This document shows positions 7,486 to 15,695 of a DNA stretch of 53,039 bases, piece by piece. Location of the stretch: contig NZ_FOSV01000029.1 of assembly GCF_900114375.1 (NCBI RefSeq), positions 1 to 53,039 on the forward strand, written 5' to 3'. The first letter of the stretch is position 1. Each line of letters opens with the position of its first letter. Origin of the DNA: Methylorubrum salsuginis. GTDB taxonomy: Bacteria > Pseudomonadota > Alphaproteobacteria > Rhizobiales > Beijerinckiaceae. The notes below the pieces were generated by a model that made no database searches, was not told where the DNA came from, and worked only from the letters and a program-made list of their open reading frames with translations. Position numbers and translations under genes: made by a program.

Positions 7486-7867
7486 GCGTCTCTCCCTTGC
7501 GGTCGCGTGGGCCGCGCCGCGTCTTTCGATTCTGATGGGGAGCCGGTCAGCGGGAGCCTCACGGCAAGCATCCGACGATCCGCCGCGGCGAGCGGCTGGC
7601 CCGAATACTACGTGAGAGCTTGGCGTCCCGAGACCGGGCTCGAATGGAGATATGACGGGAAAGAGTGCCCGCCGCACGCTAACTTTCGTCCATGCTTCAT
7701 AGGGAAGTCTTAGAATTGCAAGTTTATCCCGGCCTGATTTGCCAAAATAGAATTGCGATCCGGCCCGATGACCATAATGAATTTGTTTGAAACTGCCCCC
7801 TTGACGCTCGTCCGGCGGCGCGAGCATCACTTTTACAGTCCAGGCGCCGCGGGTTGCGCCCGAACGA
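7486..7867. promoter_or_regulatory. Divergent control region between dehydrogenase and response regulator
   Basis: A 382-bp region between the divergent start codons, more AT-rich near 7680-7800 than the genes around it. It must hold the promoter of the dehydrogenase operon and that of the regulator. A pair of direct repeats at 7711-7757 is annotated separately. No confident -35/-10 pair was identified. Confidence 0.6.
7711..7757. promoter_or_regulatory. Two direct repeats, TAGAATTGC, 37 bp apart (candidate regulator sites)
   Basis: TAGAATTGC occurs exactly at 7711-7719 and 7748-7756, each followed about 10-20 bases later by CCGGCC(T/C)GA. A spacing of 37 bp is about 3.5 helical turns. Their place between a NarL-type response regulator and a dehydrogenase operon fits a regulator-binding array. 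Binding is inferred. Confidence 0.4.
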
Positions 7868-8518
7868 GTGGACGCGATGCACATCATCCTGGTGGACGAC
7901 CATCCGCTGTTCCGCGAGGCTTTGCGCAGCACGATCCGCCTCGGGCTGCCGCATGCCCGCATCGAGGAGGCGGACTCGATCGGGGCGACGAAGGCCGTGC
8001 TGGCCGAGCGGCCCGGCATCGACGTGATCGTGCTCGACCTGTCGATGAAGGGCGTGACCGGCTTCGACGGGATGATGTCCCTGCGCATCCGCTTCCCCCG
8101 CATCCCGATCCTCGTCTGCTCGGGGCTGGAGGAAGGGCGGATCGTGCGCGAGGCGCTGCGGCTCGGGGCGGCGGGCTTCGTGCCGAAATCGGCGACGCGG
8201 GCGACCTACATGGAGGCGCTCGACAGCATCATGCGCGGCTCGATCTACGTGCCCGACCTCGCGCAGGTCCACGAGCCCGAGGCGAGCGAGACGGCCGACG
8301 CCTCCGCGCGCATCGCCGCATTGACGCCCGCGCAGATGAACGTGCTGTCGATGATCAAGCGGGGCAAGCTCAACAAGCAGATCGCGTTCGAACTCGGCAT
8401 CGGCGATTCGATGGTGAAGGCCCACGTCTCCGAAATCATGCGCAAGCTCGGCGTGCGCAACCGGACCCAGGTGGCGCTCTGCGCCTCGGCGCTGGACTTC
8501 GACCGCGTCGGGATGTGA
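7868..8518 (+). CDS. NarL/LuxR-family response regulator (candidate regulator of the PQQ dehydrogenase operon)
   Basis: A 216-residue two-component regulator. The receiver domain occupies residues 4-125, with acidic pair D10-D11, phospho-acceptor D57 (VIVLDLSMKG), and K107 (FVPKSA). The C-terminal LuxR-type helix-turn-helix is at about 148-210 (LTPAQMNVLSMIKRGKLNKQ and AHVSEIMRKLGVRNRTQ). It resembles the AgmR/ExaE group that controls PQQ alcohol dehydrogenases, and it is divergent from that operon. The start may be GTG 7868 or ATG 7877; the second sits right before the first beta strand. No partner kinase lies beside it. Confidence 0.88.
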   Translation: MDAMHIILVDDHPLFREALRSTIRLGLPHARIEEADSIGATKAVLAERPGIDVIVLDLSMKGVTGFDGMMSLRIRFPRIPILVCSGLEEGRIVREALRLGAAGFVPKSATRATYMEALDSIMRGSIYVPDLAQVHEPEASETADASARIAALTPAQMNVLSMIKRGKLNKQIAFELGIGDSMVKAHVSEIMRKLGVRNRTQVALCASALDFDRVGM

Positions 8519-8567
8519 TCCGCCATCGGTGAAGAGCAACTGTCACGCTTGTGAAGGCGGGACGCCG

Positions 8568-8582
8568 CCGCGAGACTCGCGG
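8568..8582. terminator. Short hairpin between convergent genes
   Basis: A perfect 6-bp stem, CCGCGA (8568-8573) with TCGCGG (8577-8582), and a 3-base loop lies in the 64-bp gap between the response regulator stop and the convergent DUF3325 gene. No T-run is seen. It is a weak candidate for a bidirectional terminator. Confidence 0.3.
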
Positions 8583-8930
8583 TCAAGTGACGTGCAGGAG
8601 CGCGCCCCCCGCCAGTGCAAGGCCAAGGGCGGCGGCGCCGGCCGGGGCGACGAGGCGGGGGCGGTAGGACAAGAGAAGGACGAGGCCGACACCGGCGCCC
8701 GACAGCGCGCCGACCCACCGCACCGGCCGGAAGCCCCAACCCTCCGCCTCCCCGGCGACGAGCAGGCCGAGCGCGATGCCGGCCCAGCCGAGAACGCGCA
8801 GCAACACGACCCGCCGCCCGCTCGGTTTGGTCCCGAAGATCTCCGCATGGTGCCGGTTCAGGCTGAGGCAGAGTGCGGCGAGCGCGGCGAAGCTCAGGCC
8901 GAGATTGAGCGCGAGGATCGCGGGCGTCAT
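8583..8930 (-). CDS. DUF3325 family membrane protein
   Basis: 115 residues with three or four hydrophobic helices (LALNLGLSFAALAALCLSL, VLLRVLGWAGIALGLLVAG, and two more). It has the size and the NRHHAEIFG segment of DUF3325 proteins, which are almost always the last gene of TonB receptor/DUF3649/PepSY iron-uptake operons. The ATG overlaps the stop of the PepSY gene by four bases. The role is unknown; an accessory part in siderophore-iron release or inner-membrane assembly is the usual guess. Confidence 0.75.
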   Translation of the reverse strand: MTPAILALNLGLSFAALAALCLSLNRHHAEIFGTKPSGRRVVLLRVLGWAGIALGLLVAGEAEGWGFRPVRWVGALSGAGVGLVLLLSYRPRLVAPAGAAALGLALAGGALLHVT

Positions 8931-10504
8931 GCGCGGACCCGCTCCGCCGGGGCCGCGAGCACCGGCTCGCGCCGAGGCTCGACACGGGACGGGCCCCGGT
9001 GGCGCGCGACCTTCCGGGCGGCGAACGCGAACAGGGCGGCAAGCGCCAGCATCGCCCCGTCGAACCACAGGAACAGGGCCTCGCCCTCACCGAGCCGGCG
9101 CAAGGGATGCGCCTCGATCGTGGCGATGTCGGCCGCCACGACGGCGAGGCAGAGGCCGCAGACCAGCATCGACATCTCGCTCCAGGCCCGGCGGTGTGGC
9201 CGGGCCAGCGGGATCAGGGCCGCCACGATCCAGGCGGCGAAGAAGGCACGGATTTCCCACTCCCCACGGTCTGCGAGCCCGACGGGCAGCAGCCGGTTGG
9301 CGAGAAAGTAGACCGCGACCGCCGCGGGCAGGCCGATGATGCTGCCGATGTTGAGCGCCTGGACGAGGCGCAGGCCGAGGGCGGCTTCCGCCTCCACCTT
9401 CGGCAGCCGGGCGAGGGACCACAGCACGAGGCCGGTCGCCACCATGGCGGAACCCATCACCCCGCAGAGGAAGAACAGCAGCCGCAAGCCGGTATCGGCG
9501 AAATGCGCCACGTGCAGGCCGATCAGGGTCGAGATGGTCCTTGCCGCAGGCTTGAGATCGCCGCCGCGGATCTCCAGCAGCGCACCGCTCGTCCCGTCGA
9601 AGGCGATGTGGGTCGGGGTGTGGGCGAGGCCGTGCGGCTCCTCGAACATCGCGACGATGGTGGCTCCGGCGTCGCCGAAATTCGTGACGGTCAGCCGTTC
9701 GAGCCGCTCCGGTACGCTCGCCAGGGCCTGCGCGATCATCGGCCCGACCGGGGCCAGCGGGGCGGGTCGCCCGACGGGCGGACGCGGCGCGGTGATCCAG
9801 CCGGCCTCTGCGAAGAAGGCACGGGTGTCGCCCTTGTAGGCGGTCGTGACGCCCCAGGGCATGTAGAACGTCGCGAGCGCGACGATCCCCGTATAGGTGA
9901 TCATCAGGTGGAACGGCAGCGCCAGCACGCCGGTGACGTTGTGCGCGTCGAGGAAGCTGCGGCGGGCCGCCTTGTCCCGGCGGAAGGTGAAGAAATCCGA
10001 AAAAATCCGCTTGTGGGTGACGATGCCGGTGATCAGCGCCACCAGCATGATCATCGCGCAGGCGCCGACGATCCAGCGCCCCCAGAGCGGCGGCATGTGC
10101 AGCTCGTAGTGGAAGCGGTAGAGGAAGTCGCCGCCTTCGGTGTCGCGCACCATCGCCTCTGCACCGGTCGCGGGGTCGAGCAGCACATGGCCCGGCGGCG
10201 TGCCGGGGCGGGTGCGCCAGAACAGGTCGAGGAGCGGCCGGTCGGGCCGCGGCATCCCGATGAACCACGTCTTCGCCGTCGAGGCGTGCGTCTCCAGATA
10301 GGCGAACGCCCGCTCGGCCGCCTTCGGCAGGTCGGTCGCTGCGACGGGCGCGGCCTGCACCAGCTCGGGCCGCATCCAGTGGGTGATGTCGGCGCGGTAG
10401 TAGCTCGCGGTGCCGGTGACGAAGATCCCAAACAGCACCCAGCCGACGACGAGGCCGGACCACGTGTGCAGCCACGCCATCGACGGGCGGAAGCGGCCCT
10501 TCAC
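8927..10504 (-). CDS. PepSY-associated transmembrane protein (siderophore/iron-uptake reductase-like)
   Basis: 525 residues with an N-terminal transmembrane helix (LHTWSGLVVGWVLFGIFVTG), PepSY-type periplasmic segments, and several more helices with conserved histidines (FHYELHMPP, LDAHNVTG, FHLMITYTG, GLHVAHFADTG). The family includes PiuB-like and FoxB-like proteins that are thought to act as inner-membrane ferric-siderophore reductases. The GTG start at 10504 overlaps the DUF3649 stop (GTGA), which decides the start. The C-terminal helical region after about residue 370 is the long form of the family. Confidence 0.85.
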   Translation of the reverse strand: MKGRFRPSMAWLHTWSGLVVGWVLFGIFVTGTASYYRADITHWMRPELVQAAPVAATDLPKAAERAFAYLETHASTAKTWFIGMPRPDRPLLDLFWRTRPGTPPGHVLLDPATGAEAMVRDTEGGDFLYRFHYELHMPPLWGRWIVGACAMIMLVALITGIVTHKRIFSDFFTFRRDKAARRSFLDAHNVTGVLALPFHLMITYTGIVALATFYMPWGVTTAYKGDTRAFFAEAGWITAPRPPVGRPAPLAPVGPMIAQALASVPERLERLTVTNFGDAGATIVAMFEEPHGLAHTPTHIAFDGTSGALLEIRGGDLKPAARTISTLIGLHVAHFADTGLRLLFFLCGVMGSAMVATGLVLWSLARLPKVEAEAALGLRLVQALNIGSIIGLPAAVAVYFLANRLLPVGLADRGEWEIRAFFAAWIVAALIPLARPHRRAWSEMSMLVCGLCLAVVAADIATIEAHPLRRLGEGEALFLWFDGAMLALAALFAFAARKVARHRGPSRVEPRREPVLAAPAERVRA

Positions 10505-10803
10505 GGCGCGCCCCGCATCGCGAGCCAGAGCCCGCCGCCGAGCACGAGAGCTATGCCCGCCAGCGTGAGCGCCGCCCGCCGGAGCGAGCGCATCGCGAAG
10601 ACGACGATGGCGATCACCGGCATCAGGACGAAACTCGAAAGCGTCGCGGCGGCCACCGCCTCGGGTCGCGCCAGCGGCAGCGCGAGCGACAGGAGCGCGG
10701 CACTGAGCGCCGCGATCCCGTAGCCGCCGCCCGCCGCCAGCACGACCCGACCGGCGACGGAGGCCCGCTCGCGCAGGGTGATCGATGGGCCTCGCGCCGC
10801 CAT
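10501..10803 (-). CDS. DUF3649 family membrane protein
   Basis: A 100-residue protein with three hydrophobic helices (GYGIAALSAALLSLALPLA, FVLMPVIAIVVFAM, LTLAGIALVLGGGLWLAM). Length, topology and place between the TonB receptor and the PepSY protein match DUF3649, a constant accessory of FecIRA-type iron operons. It starts six bases after the receptor stop and overlaps the PepSY gene by GTGA. Its biochemical role is not known. Confidence 0.75.
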   Translation of the reverse strand: MAARGPSITLRERASVAGRVVLAAGGGYGIAALSAALLSLALPLARPEAVAAATLSSFVLMPVIAIVVFAMRSLRRAALTLAGIALVLGGGLWLAMRGAP

Positions 10804-10809
10804 CGGGCC

Positions 10810-13368
10810 TCAGAAATCGACCGATGCGGACAGGATGAAGGTGCGCGGCGCGCCGATACCGAGGAAGCCCCGCGCGGCCGAGGCATAATACGCCTCGTCG
10901 AACAGGTTCTGAACGGTGGCCCTGAGCAGGACGGGCCTGCCGGCATAGCCCTCGAAGGCATAGCGCAGCCCCGCGTCGAACCGGGTCCAGCCCGGCACGA
11001 CCTGCGTGTTCCCCTGATCGTAGAACACGCTGCTGGAATAGAGGACGCGGCCGGTCAGGGTCAGTCCCGGAAGCATCCATGGCGGTAGATCGACCTCGCC
11101 ATAGAGGCTGACCGAGGTGTCCGGCACTCCGGGCACGTCGTTGCCGTCGAAGGTGCCGCCCGCCGTCTTGGCGAGCTTCGCGTCGATGAAGGAGACGCCG
11201 CCGAGCAGGCGCACGCCTTCCACGGGTTCGCCGTAGACGTTGACCTCGACGCCACGGTTGCGCTGCAGGCCGTTCAACCCGAAGGTCGGCAGCCCCCCGG
11301 GAACGGCGGAGGGGGCAGCGAAGGCATTGGGCAGCTCGATCTCGAACAGACCGGTCGTGAGCATAGCCGTACCGAAATCGATCTTGACGCCGACCTCCTT
11401 CTGCTTGCTCACGATCGGGGCGAAGACCGCGCCGGGGTTGCTCACACCGATGCCGGGCGCGGTCGGCCCCTCGAGAAGCGCCTCGATGTAGTTGCCGTAG
11501 AGCGTGAGGTTGTCGATCGGCTGCACCGCTAGTGCGACGGCGGGGCTGAAGCGGCCCTCGGCGTAGCCATACGTCTCCGTCCCCACGGGGGACACACCAC
11601 CCGGCCGGGTCTGGAATGCCTTCGAGACGACTTCCTGGAAGCGACCGCCGAGCGTCAGCAGGATGCGGTCGTCCATGACGGACAGGGTGTCGGAAATGCC
11701 CACGCTGCGGTACAGGCCGTCGGCCTGAAGCGGCTGCGCGCCGGCGCGCGGGAAGACGTTCGGAATACTGCCGAACGGCAGGTAGACCGGGTCGTAGATG
11801 TTGGTCGGCACATTCTGCGGCAAGCCCAAGGCTCCCGGGATGAAGCCGTTCCGGAAGATCTTGTTGTTGGCTTCGACGGCCGAGACCGTGAGGTAATGCC
11901 CGATGAAGCCGGTCTCGAAGCGGCTGCGGAAGCCGACATCGCCGGTATAGCCCTCGATCCCGGTCGGCGCGATCGCGTAGGAGTTGAGAGCGCTGCCGTT
12001 CGGGTCGGTGATCGTGAAGAACGAGGACAGCGAGTTCTCGCGGAAGCGGCTGACGCCGCCCGCGACGTAGACCGTCGTCTCGGGCAGGATGTCGTACTCC
12101 ACCCGGCCGGCGACCATGTCGTAGACGCTGTCGTTGTACTCGAACCGGCTCGCCGTGTTGATCCGGCCGTTCGGGGCGCGGGGGATGGCGATGCCGGGCG
12201 CGACCGCGCTGAACAGCGAGGCCGGCGCGGTGACGTTCTGCCGTTGATGGCTCATGTCGAGCGAGGCACGGAAGCGCTCACCGCGATAATCGAGCCCGAG
12301 CGTCGCGTTACTCACTTCGAGGGCATGGTTGTCCAGCGCCGTGTTGCCCGCGCGATAGGCGCCGTTGAAGCGCACGCCCCATTCCTTGGCGTCGCCGTAG
12401 CGACGGCCGAGGTCGAGATGCGTCCCGAAATTGGCGTTGCTGAAGTAGGAGTTGGTGATCCGCGTCAGCGGCTCGTCGTAGGCGCGCTTGGGGATGAGGT
12501 TGATCGTGCCGCCGACGCGGCCGACGCCGCCGGTGAGCAGCGCCGTCGGCCCCTTGAGCAGTTCGACGCGCTCGATGCCGTCGAGCTGCATCCGGCGTGG
12601 GTTCGCGAGGTAGAACAGGCCGTCGAAAGCGGTGTCGACGCTGGTGACCGAGAAGCCGCGGATGAAGAACGAGTCGCGGTCGCTGAAGACGGGCGCGTCC
12701 GAACGCACGGAGGGGTCGTTGGTGACGATGTCGGCTGCCGAGCGCCCCTCTTGGTTGCGGATGAGCTTTTCGGTGAAGCCGGTGGTGCTGAACGGCGTCT
12801 TCATGACGGAGCGGTTGCCGAGAAGGCCGATCCGGCTTCCGGTCGCGACCTGCCCGCCGGCATAGGGCACCGGGGGCTGTCCGACGGTGCCGGAGCGGGG
12901 CGGCAGGCCGGCGGCGGCGATCGCCGTTCCCCGGCCTTCGCCCGCGACGCTCAACTCGTCGAGATACACGGCCGTCGTCGGCTCCGGGCCGAGCTGGACG
13001 TAGCGCGGGTTGATCAGCGTGATCGTCGAGGCGCCCGCCGGCCGGTGGATCAGGCCGGTACCCTCCAGGAGCCGGGTCAGGGCGTCGAGCGGGGAGAACT
13101 CGCCCTCGACGCCGCCGGTCTCCAGCGTCGCGGTCAGCTCGGTCGGATAGACCAGCTTGACCCCGGCCTGCTCGGTGAAGGCGACGAGGCCGCTCTCCAG
13201 CGGGCCCTTCGGGATGGCGAGTCGGACGCTGGTCCCCGCCTTCACGGAGCGCAGGGCCGGCGCGGTCGTCTGCGCGGCGGCGGCCTGCACCATCACCCCG
13301 AGCGACACGCCCGCCAGCGCGATCCCCGCGATCCGACCCCGTGAAACCCTGCCGACCCGAAATGTCAT
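10810..13368 (-). CDS. TonB-dependent siderophore receptor with N-terminal signalling (STN) domain, FecA/FpvA-like
   Basis: 852 residues. A signal peptide (to about A32) is followed by a secretin/TonB N-terminal signalling domain at residues 47-119, a TonB-box-like stretch DELSVAGEG, a plug domain (with LIRNQEGRSAADIVTNDPSV and RDSFFIRGF) and a 22-strand barrel ending in the aromatic FILSASVDF. The STN domain marks a transducer that signals occupancy to the anti-sigma factor FecR, and fecR and a FecI-type sigma gene lie just upstream. It resembles receptors for hydroxamate or catecholate ferric siderophores, but the ligand cannot be read from sequence. A shared 30-bp element at 13434-13463 lies before it. 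Confidence 0.92.
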   Translation of the reverse strand: MTFRVGRVSRGRIAGIALAGVSLGVMVQAAAAQTTAPALRSVKAGTSVRLAIPKGPLESGLVAFTEQAGVKLVYPTELTATLETGGVEGEFSPLDALTRLLEGTGLIHRPAGASTITLINPRYVQLGPEPTTAVYLDELSVAGEGRGTAIAAAGLPPRSGTVGQPPVPYAGGQVATGSRIGLLGNRSVMKTPFSTTGFTEKLIRNQEGRSAADIVTNDPSVRSDAPVFSDRDSFFIRGFSVTSVDTAFDGLFYLANPRRMQLDGIERVELLKGPTALLTGGVGRVGGTINLIPKRAYDEPLTRITNSYFSNANFGTHLDLGRRYGDAKEWGVRFNGAYRAGNTALDNHALEVSNATLGLDYRGERFRASLDMSHQRQNVTAPASLFSAVAPGIAIPRAPNGRINTASRFEYNDSVYDMVAGRVEYDILPETTVYVAGGVSRFRENSLSSFFTITDPNGSALNSYAIAPTGIEGYTGDVGFRSRFETGFIGHYLTVSAVEANNKIFRNGFIPGALGLPQNVPTNIYDPVYLPFGSIPNVFPRAGAQPLQADGLYRSVGISDTLSVMDDRILLTLGGRFQEVVSKAFQTRPGGVSPVGTETYGYAEGRFSPAVALAVQPIDNLTLYGNYIEALLEGPTAPGIGVSNPGAVFAPIVSKQKEVGVKIDFGTAMLTTGLFEIELPNAFAAPSAVPGGLPTFGLNGLQRNRGVEVNVYGEPVEGVRLLGGVSFIDAKLAKTAGGTFDGNDVPGVPDTSVSLYGEVDLPPWMLPGLTLTGRVLYSSSVFYDQGNTQVVPGWTRFDAGLRYAFEGYAGRPVLLRATVQNLFDEAYYASAARGFLGIGAPRTFILSASVDF

Positions 13369-13433
13369 GTCCGTGCCCCATCGATCCGTCGAGGGGCGGC
13401 GCGCTTCGCGTTCTCTCGCTCCTCACCGATCAA

Positions 13434-13463
13434 GATCAACGGGGGCACGATCTCCTGACGTCG
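13434..13463 (-). promoter_or_regulatory. Candidate FecI-type promoter element upstream of the receptor gene
   Basis: A 30-bp block 66-95 bases before the receptor start matches a block before fecR (14490-14519) at 25 of 30 positions. On the coding strand the conserved parts are TCAGGAGATCG and CGTTGATC, separated by a variable GC-rich stretch. GGAGAT resembles the -35 region of FecI-dependent promoters. The repeated occurrence before exactly the two target genes of the sigma factor supports the call; function is inferred. Confidence 0.6.
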
Positions 13464-13487
13464 GGCCGCGACTTTTTTTGCCTTTCT

Positions 13488-14438
13488 TCAGAAGGGCGAT
13501 CCGACGAGGACCAGCAGGGGCGAGACGCGCCAAACCCGCGCGCCCATCGTGGCGGCGATGACGTCGAGGGCCTCGTCGGTGTCGCGGGCATCGAACGCGC
13601 CGGTCACGCGCCGCTCGCCGAGGCGGCGGTCGAGGAGGAGGATGCGGCCGTGGCGGTAGCGGCCGAGTTCGGTCAACACCGTCGCCAGCGTCTGTCCGGC
13701 GAAGAGCAGGCGGCCCTCGCGCCACGCCATGTCGCGCTCCACGTTCGCCGCCGTCGCGGTCAGCGAGGAATCTCCGCCGCGCTGGACGGCTTGCCCGGCC
13801 GAGACCAGGGCCCGGCGGCCGGCCTCGACGACATCGACGCGGCCTTCCGCGACGCCGACCGGGCTGTCGCTCCCGTCGGCGCGCACGAAGAAGCGGGTTC
13901 CGACCGCCCGCGCGCTCAAGCCCCCGGCCACGACGGTGAACGGCCGGCTCGGGTCCGGCACCACGTCGAAGCTCGCCTCGCCGCGCAGCAATTCGATCCG
14001 GCGCTCCCCCGCGGTGAAGCGCAGCACCAGGGCGGTGTCGGTGTTGAGATCGACGCGACTGCCGTCGGGCAGCGTCGCATGGGTGATGTCGCCGACGCCG
14101 CTCCACAGGTCCGCCCGCAGGCGATCCGTCAGGCCGTACCGGTCGGACAGGACGCCCGCGAGAAGGGCCGCGGCGGCGAGGCCCGGCACGATCTTGGAGG
14201 CCCGCCCGCGCCGCGTCCCGGACGGCGCCGGTCGGCGGTCGGGCAACTGCCCGAGCCGGCACCACAGGCTCTCCATCTCGGCATGGGCTCTGGCATGGGC
14301 CGGGTCGGCGGCCCGCCAAGCCTCGAACGCGGCCCGGTCGGCCTCGGTGGCGTCGGCGGAGGACAGGCGGGCGACCCAGCCCGCGGCGGCCTCGATGATC
14401 GGGTCGTCGCCCGCGTCGGTCTGTTCGCTGCCGGCCAC
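13488..14438 (-). CDS. FecR-family anti-sigma factor / sigma regulator
   Basis: 316 residues. The N-terminal cytoplasmic part holds the FecR/DUF4880 motif (AAGWVARLSSADATEADRAA, FEAWRAADPAHARAHAE), followed by one transmembrane helix (IVPGLAAAALLAGVL, about residues 86-100) and a periplasmic FecR domain (TLPDGSRVDLNTDTALVLRF, GEASFDVVPDPSRPFTV, AVGTRFFVR). The C-terminal end resembles the STN-interacting part. It would hold the sigma factor until the receptor reports siderophore binding. It starts 86 bases after the sigma gene, with the shared promoter element in between, so it may be transcribed separately. Confidence 0.92.
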   Translation of the reverse strand: MAGSEQTDAGDDPIIEAAAGWVARLSSADATEADRAAFEAWRAADPAHARAHAEMESLWCRLGQLPDRRPAPSGTRRGRASKIVPGLAAAALLAGVLSDRYGLTDRLRADLWSGVGDITHATLPDGSRVDLNTDTALVLRFTAGERRIELLRGEASFDVVPDPSRPFTVVAGGLSARAVGTRFFVRADGSDSPVGVAEGRVDVVEAGRRALVSAGQAVQRGGDSSLTATAANVERDMAWREGRLLFAGQTLATVLTELGRYRHGRILLLDRRLGERRVTGAFDARDTDEALDVIAATMGARVWRVSPLLVLVGSPF

Positions 14439-14489
14439 GCCGTCTCCCCCGGACCTCGCCGTGTGACCGGCGATGTTCTCCGTCCTTTA

Positions 14490-14519
14490 GATCAACGAGG
14501 CGCCGATCTCCTGAGGTCG
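14490..14519 (-). promoter_or_regulatory. Candidate FecI-type promoter element upstream of fecR
   Basis: This is the second copy of the 30-bp block described at 13434-13463, lying 52-81 bases before the fecR start and directly after the sigma gene stop. It shares TCAGGAGATCG and CGTTGATC with the first copy. This placement suggests that the sigma factor drives fecR and the receptor but not itself from this element. Confidence 0.55.
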
Positions 14520-14524
14520 TGGTC

Positions 14525-15031
14525 TCAAAAATCGCCGAGTCGGCGGCGGCAATGCAGCAGCGCCTTGATGATGTGCTTCTCGACCATGTTGCGCGAGATG
14601 CCGAGGCGCGTCGCGATCTCGCCGTTCGCGATGTGATCGAACCGGCTCAGCAGAAAGACCTTGCGGCAGCGCGGCGGCAGTTCATCGACGGCTGCGGCGA
14701 GGCGCTTCAGCTCCTGCCGCGCGATGAGCTGCCGCTCGGGCAGCGCGAAGCCGTCGATGGCCTCCGCCAAGTCCACCTCGCCCTCGTCGGCGAACAGCCT
14801 GTGCTCGAGCCGGCGGCGGTTGCGGGTGCGCAGGGCAACGTTGTGGGCGATCCGGAACAGCAGCGCGGGCGGGTGCTCGACCCGCGTGCGCGACAGGGCC
14901 GCGAGCATGCGCAGATAGGTCTCCTGCGTCGCGTCGGCGGCGTCGGTCGGGTTGCCGAGCCTGCGCAGGAGGAAGCGCTGCAGCTTCGATCCCTCGCGGC
15001 GATGAAGCGCATCGACCGATATGCCGTCCAT
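14525..15031 (-). CDS. FecI-type ECF RNA polymerase sigma factor
   Basis: 168 residues from the ATG at 15031; an upstream in-frame ATG at 15142 would add 37 poorly conserved arginine-rich residues. Region 2 is seen in LQRFLLRRLGNPTDAADATQ and PALLFRIAHNVALRTRN, and region 4 in AVDELPPRCRKVFLLSRFD and EIATRLGISRNMVEKHI, followed by KALLHCRRRL. These are hallmarks of the iron-starvation group of ECF factors. It is expected to transcribe the receptor operon when FecR releases it. A palindrome at 15125-15145 lies in its upstream region. Confidence 0.9.
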   Translation of the reverse strand: MDGISVDALHRREGSKLQRFLLRRLGNPTDAADATQETYLRMLAALSRTRVEHPPALLFRIAHNVALRTRNRRRLEHRLFADEGEVDLAEAIDGFALPERQLIARQELKRLAAAVDELPPRCRKVFLLSRFDHIANGEIATRLGISRNMVEKHIIKALLHCRRRLGDF

Positions 15032-15124
15032 TCCCCGAGTCCTGTCGCCCACGGCCCCTCGCGTCGCCGTCGTTCTCCTGCGGTCGCGTGAGCGATGAAG
15101 CAAGACTTGTGCGGATGCTCTGAT

Positions 15125-15145
15125 AGTTTGAATTCCTTCCAAACT
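15125..15145. promoter_or_regulatory. Inverted repeat upstream of the sigma gene (possible operator)
   Basis: AGTTTG (15125-15130) and CAAACT (15140-15145) form a perfect 6-bp inverted repeat with a 9-base AT-rich spacer containing GAATTCC-like bases. It sits about 95-115 bases before the sigma factor start, where an iron-responsive repressor could act. The regulator cannot be named from this sequence. Confidence 0.3.
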
Positions 15146-15413
15146 GATCTTTTTATCTGGCCAAGACGCTGGTATTTCGAATTAAAACCTTGGGGGACGA
15201 AGAGGTATGATTTGGAATAATTAAAACGATGGATTCATTTTGCGTCCCTGTTGCGTCGATGTGACAGGCGGAGCAGGCCATCGAACGACGCCGGGCCGAC
15301 CGGCGGGCCGAGCCACCTGTGTCCCGATGGCCACAAAAGATGTAACATTGTTGCATTGTGCGCCGCAGTGCATTGACCGGGCCGGTCCCATCGGCGAAGT
15401 TTGCAGGGCCAAG

Positions 15414-15590
15414 GTTCCCGCGGGTTTCGGTCCGTGGGCGAAGAGGGAATTCGGTGGGCTCTCCGGAGCGAGGCCGAGGCTGCCCCCGCAACTGTAAGCG
15501 GCGAGCCCCTGCCGTCCGGGTCACTGGTGTCACGCACCGGGAAGGCCAGGCGGGGGCCCCGACCCGCGAGCCAGGAGACCTGCCTTGGAC
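15414..15590 (+). promoter_or_regulatory. Cobalamin riboswitch 1 (upstream of TonB receptor/ABC-2 operon)
   Basis: The conserved cobalamin aptamer core is clear: GGTTCCCG near 15413, GCTGCCCCCGCAACTGTAAG at 15479-15498 with GCGGCGAG after it, GTCACTGG near 15530, CCGGGAAGG near 15538, and the B12 box AGCCAGGAGACCTGCC at 15569-15584. All pieces are in the usual order and spacing. Cobalamin binding normally lowers expression of the downstream gene. The target here starts about 105 bases later and is not btuB but a siderophore-type TonB receptor followed by an ABC-2 exporter set. Confidence 0.95.
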
Positions 15591-15610
15591 AACGATACGT
15601 CTCTCGGGCG

Positions 15611-15673
15611 GGGTGCCCCGGCGGAGCGCAGGCGCGGGCCCGGCTGATTAGGCCGGTTCCCGCGAGGGCACCC
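15611..15673 (+). promoter_or_regulatory. Nested hairpin after riboswitch 1 (expression platform)
   Basis: An outer helix, GGGTGCCC (15611-15618) with GGGCACCC (15666-15673), encloses an inner hairpin: CGCGGG (15633-15638) with CCCGCG (15659-15664) and CCGGC (15640-15644) with GCCGG (15652-15656). No U-run follows. It ends 22 bases before the likely start codon, so control at the level of ribosome access is more likely than termination. Confidence 0.55.
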
Positions 15674-15695
15674 GCACGGCCGCCGCTCGACAACC

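Noticed and set aside
5371..7713. 780-codon plus-strand open frame opposite the PQQ dehydrogenase
   Set aside because: Antisense artefact of GC-rich codons; the minus strand holds an intact quinoprotein with all catalytic residues.
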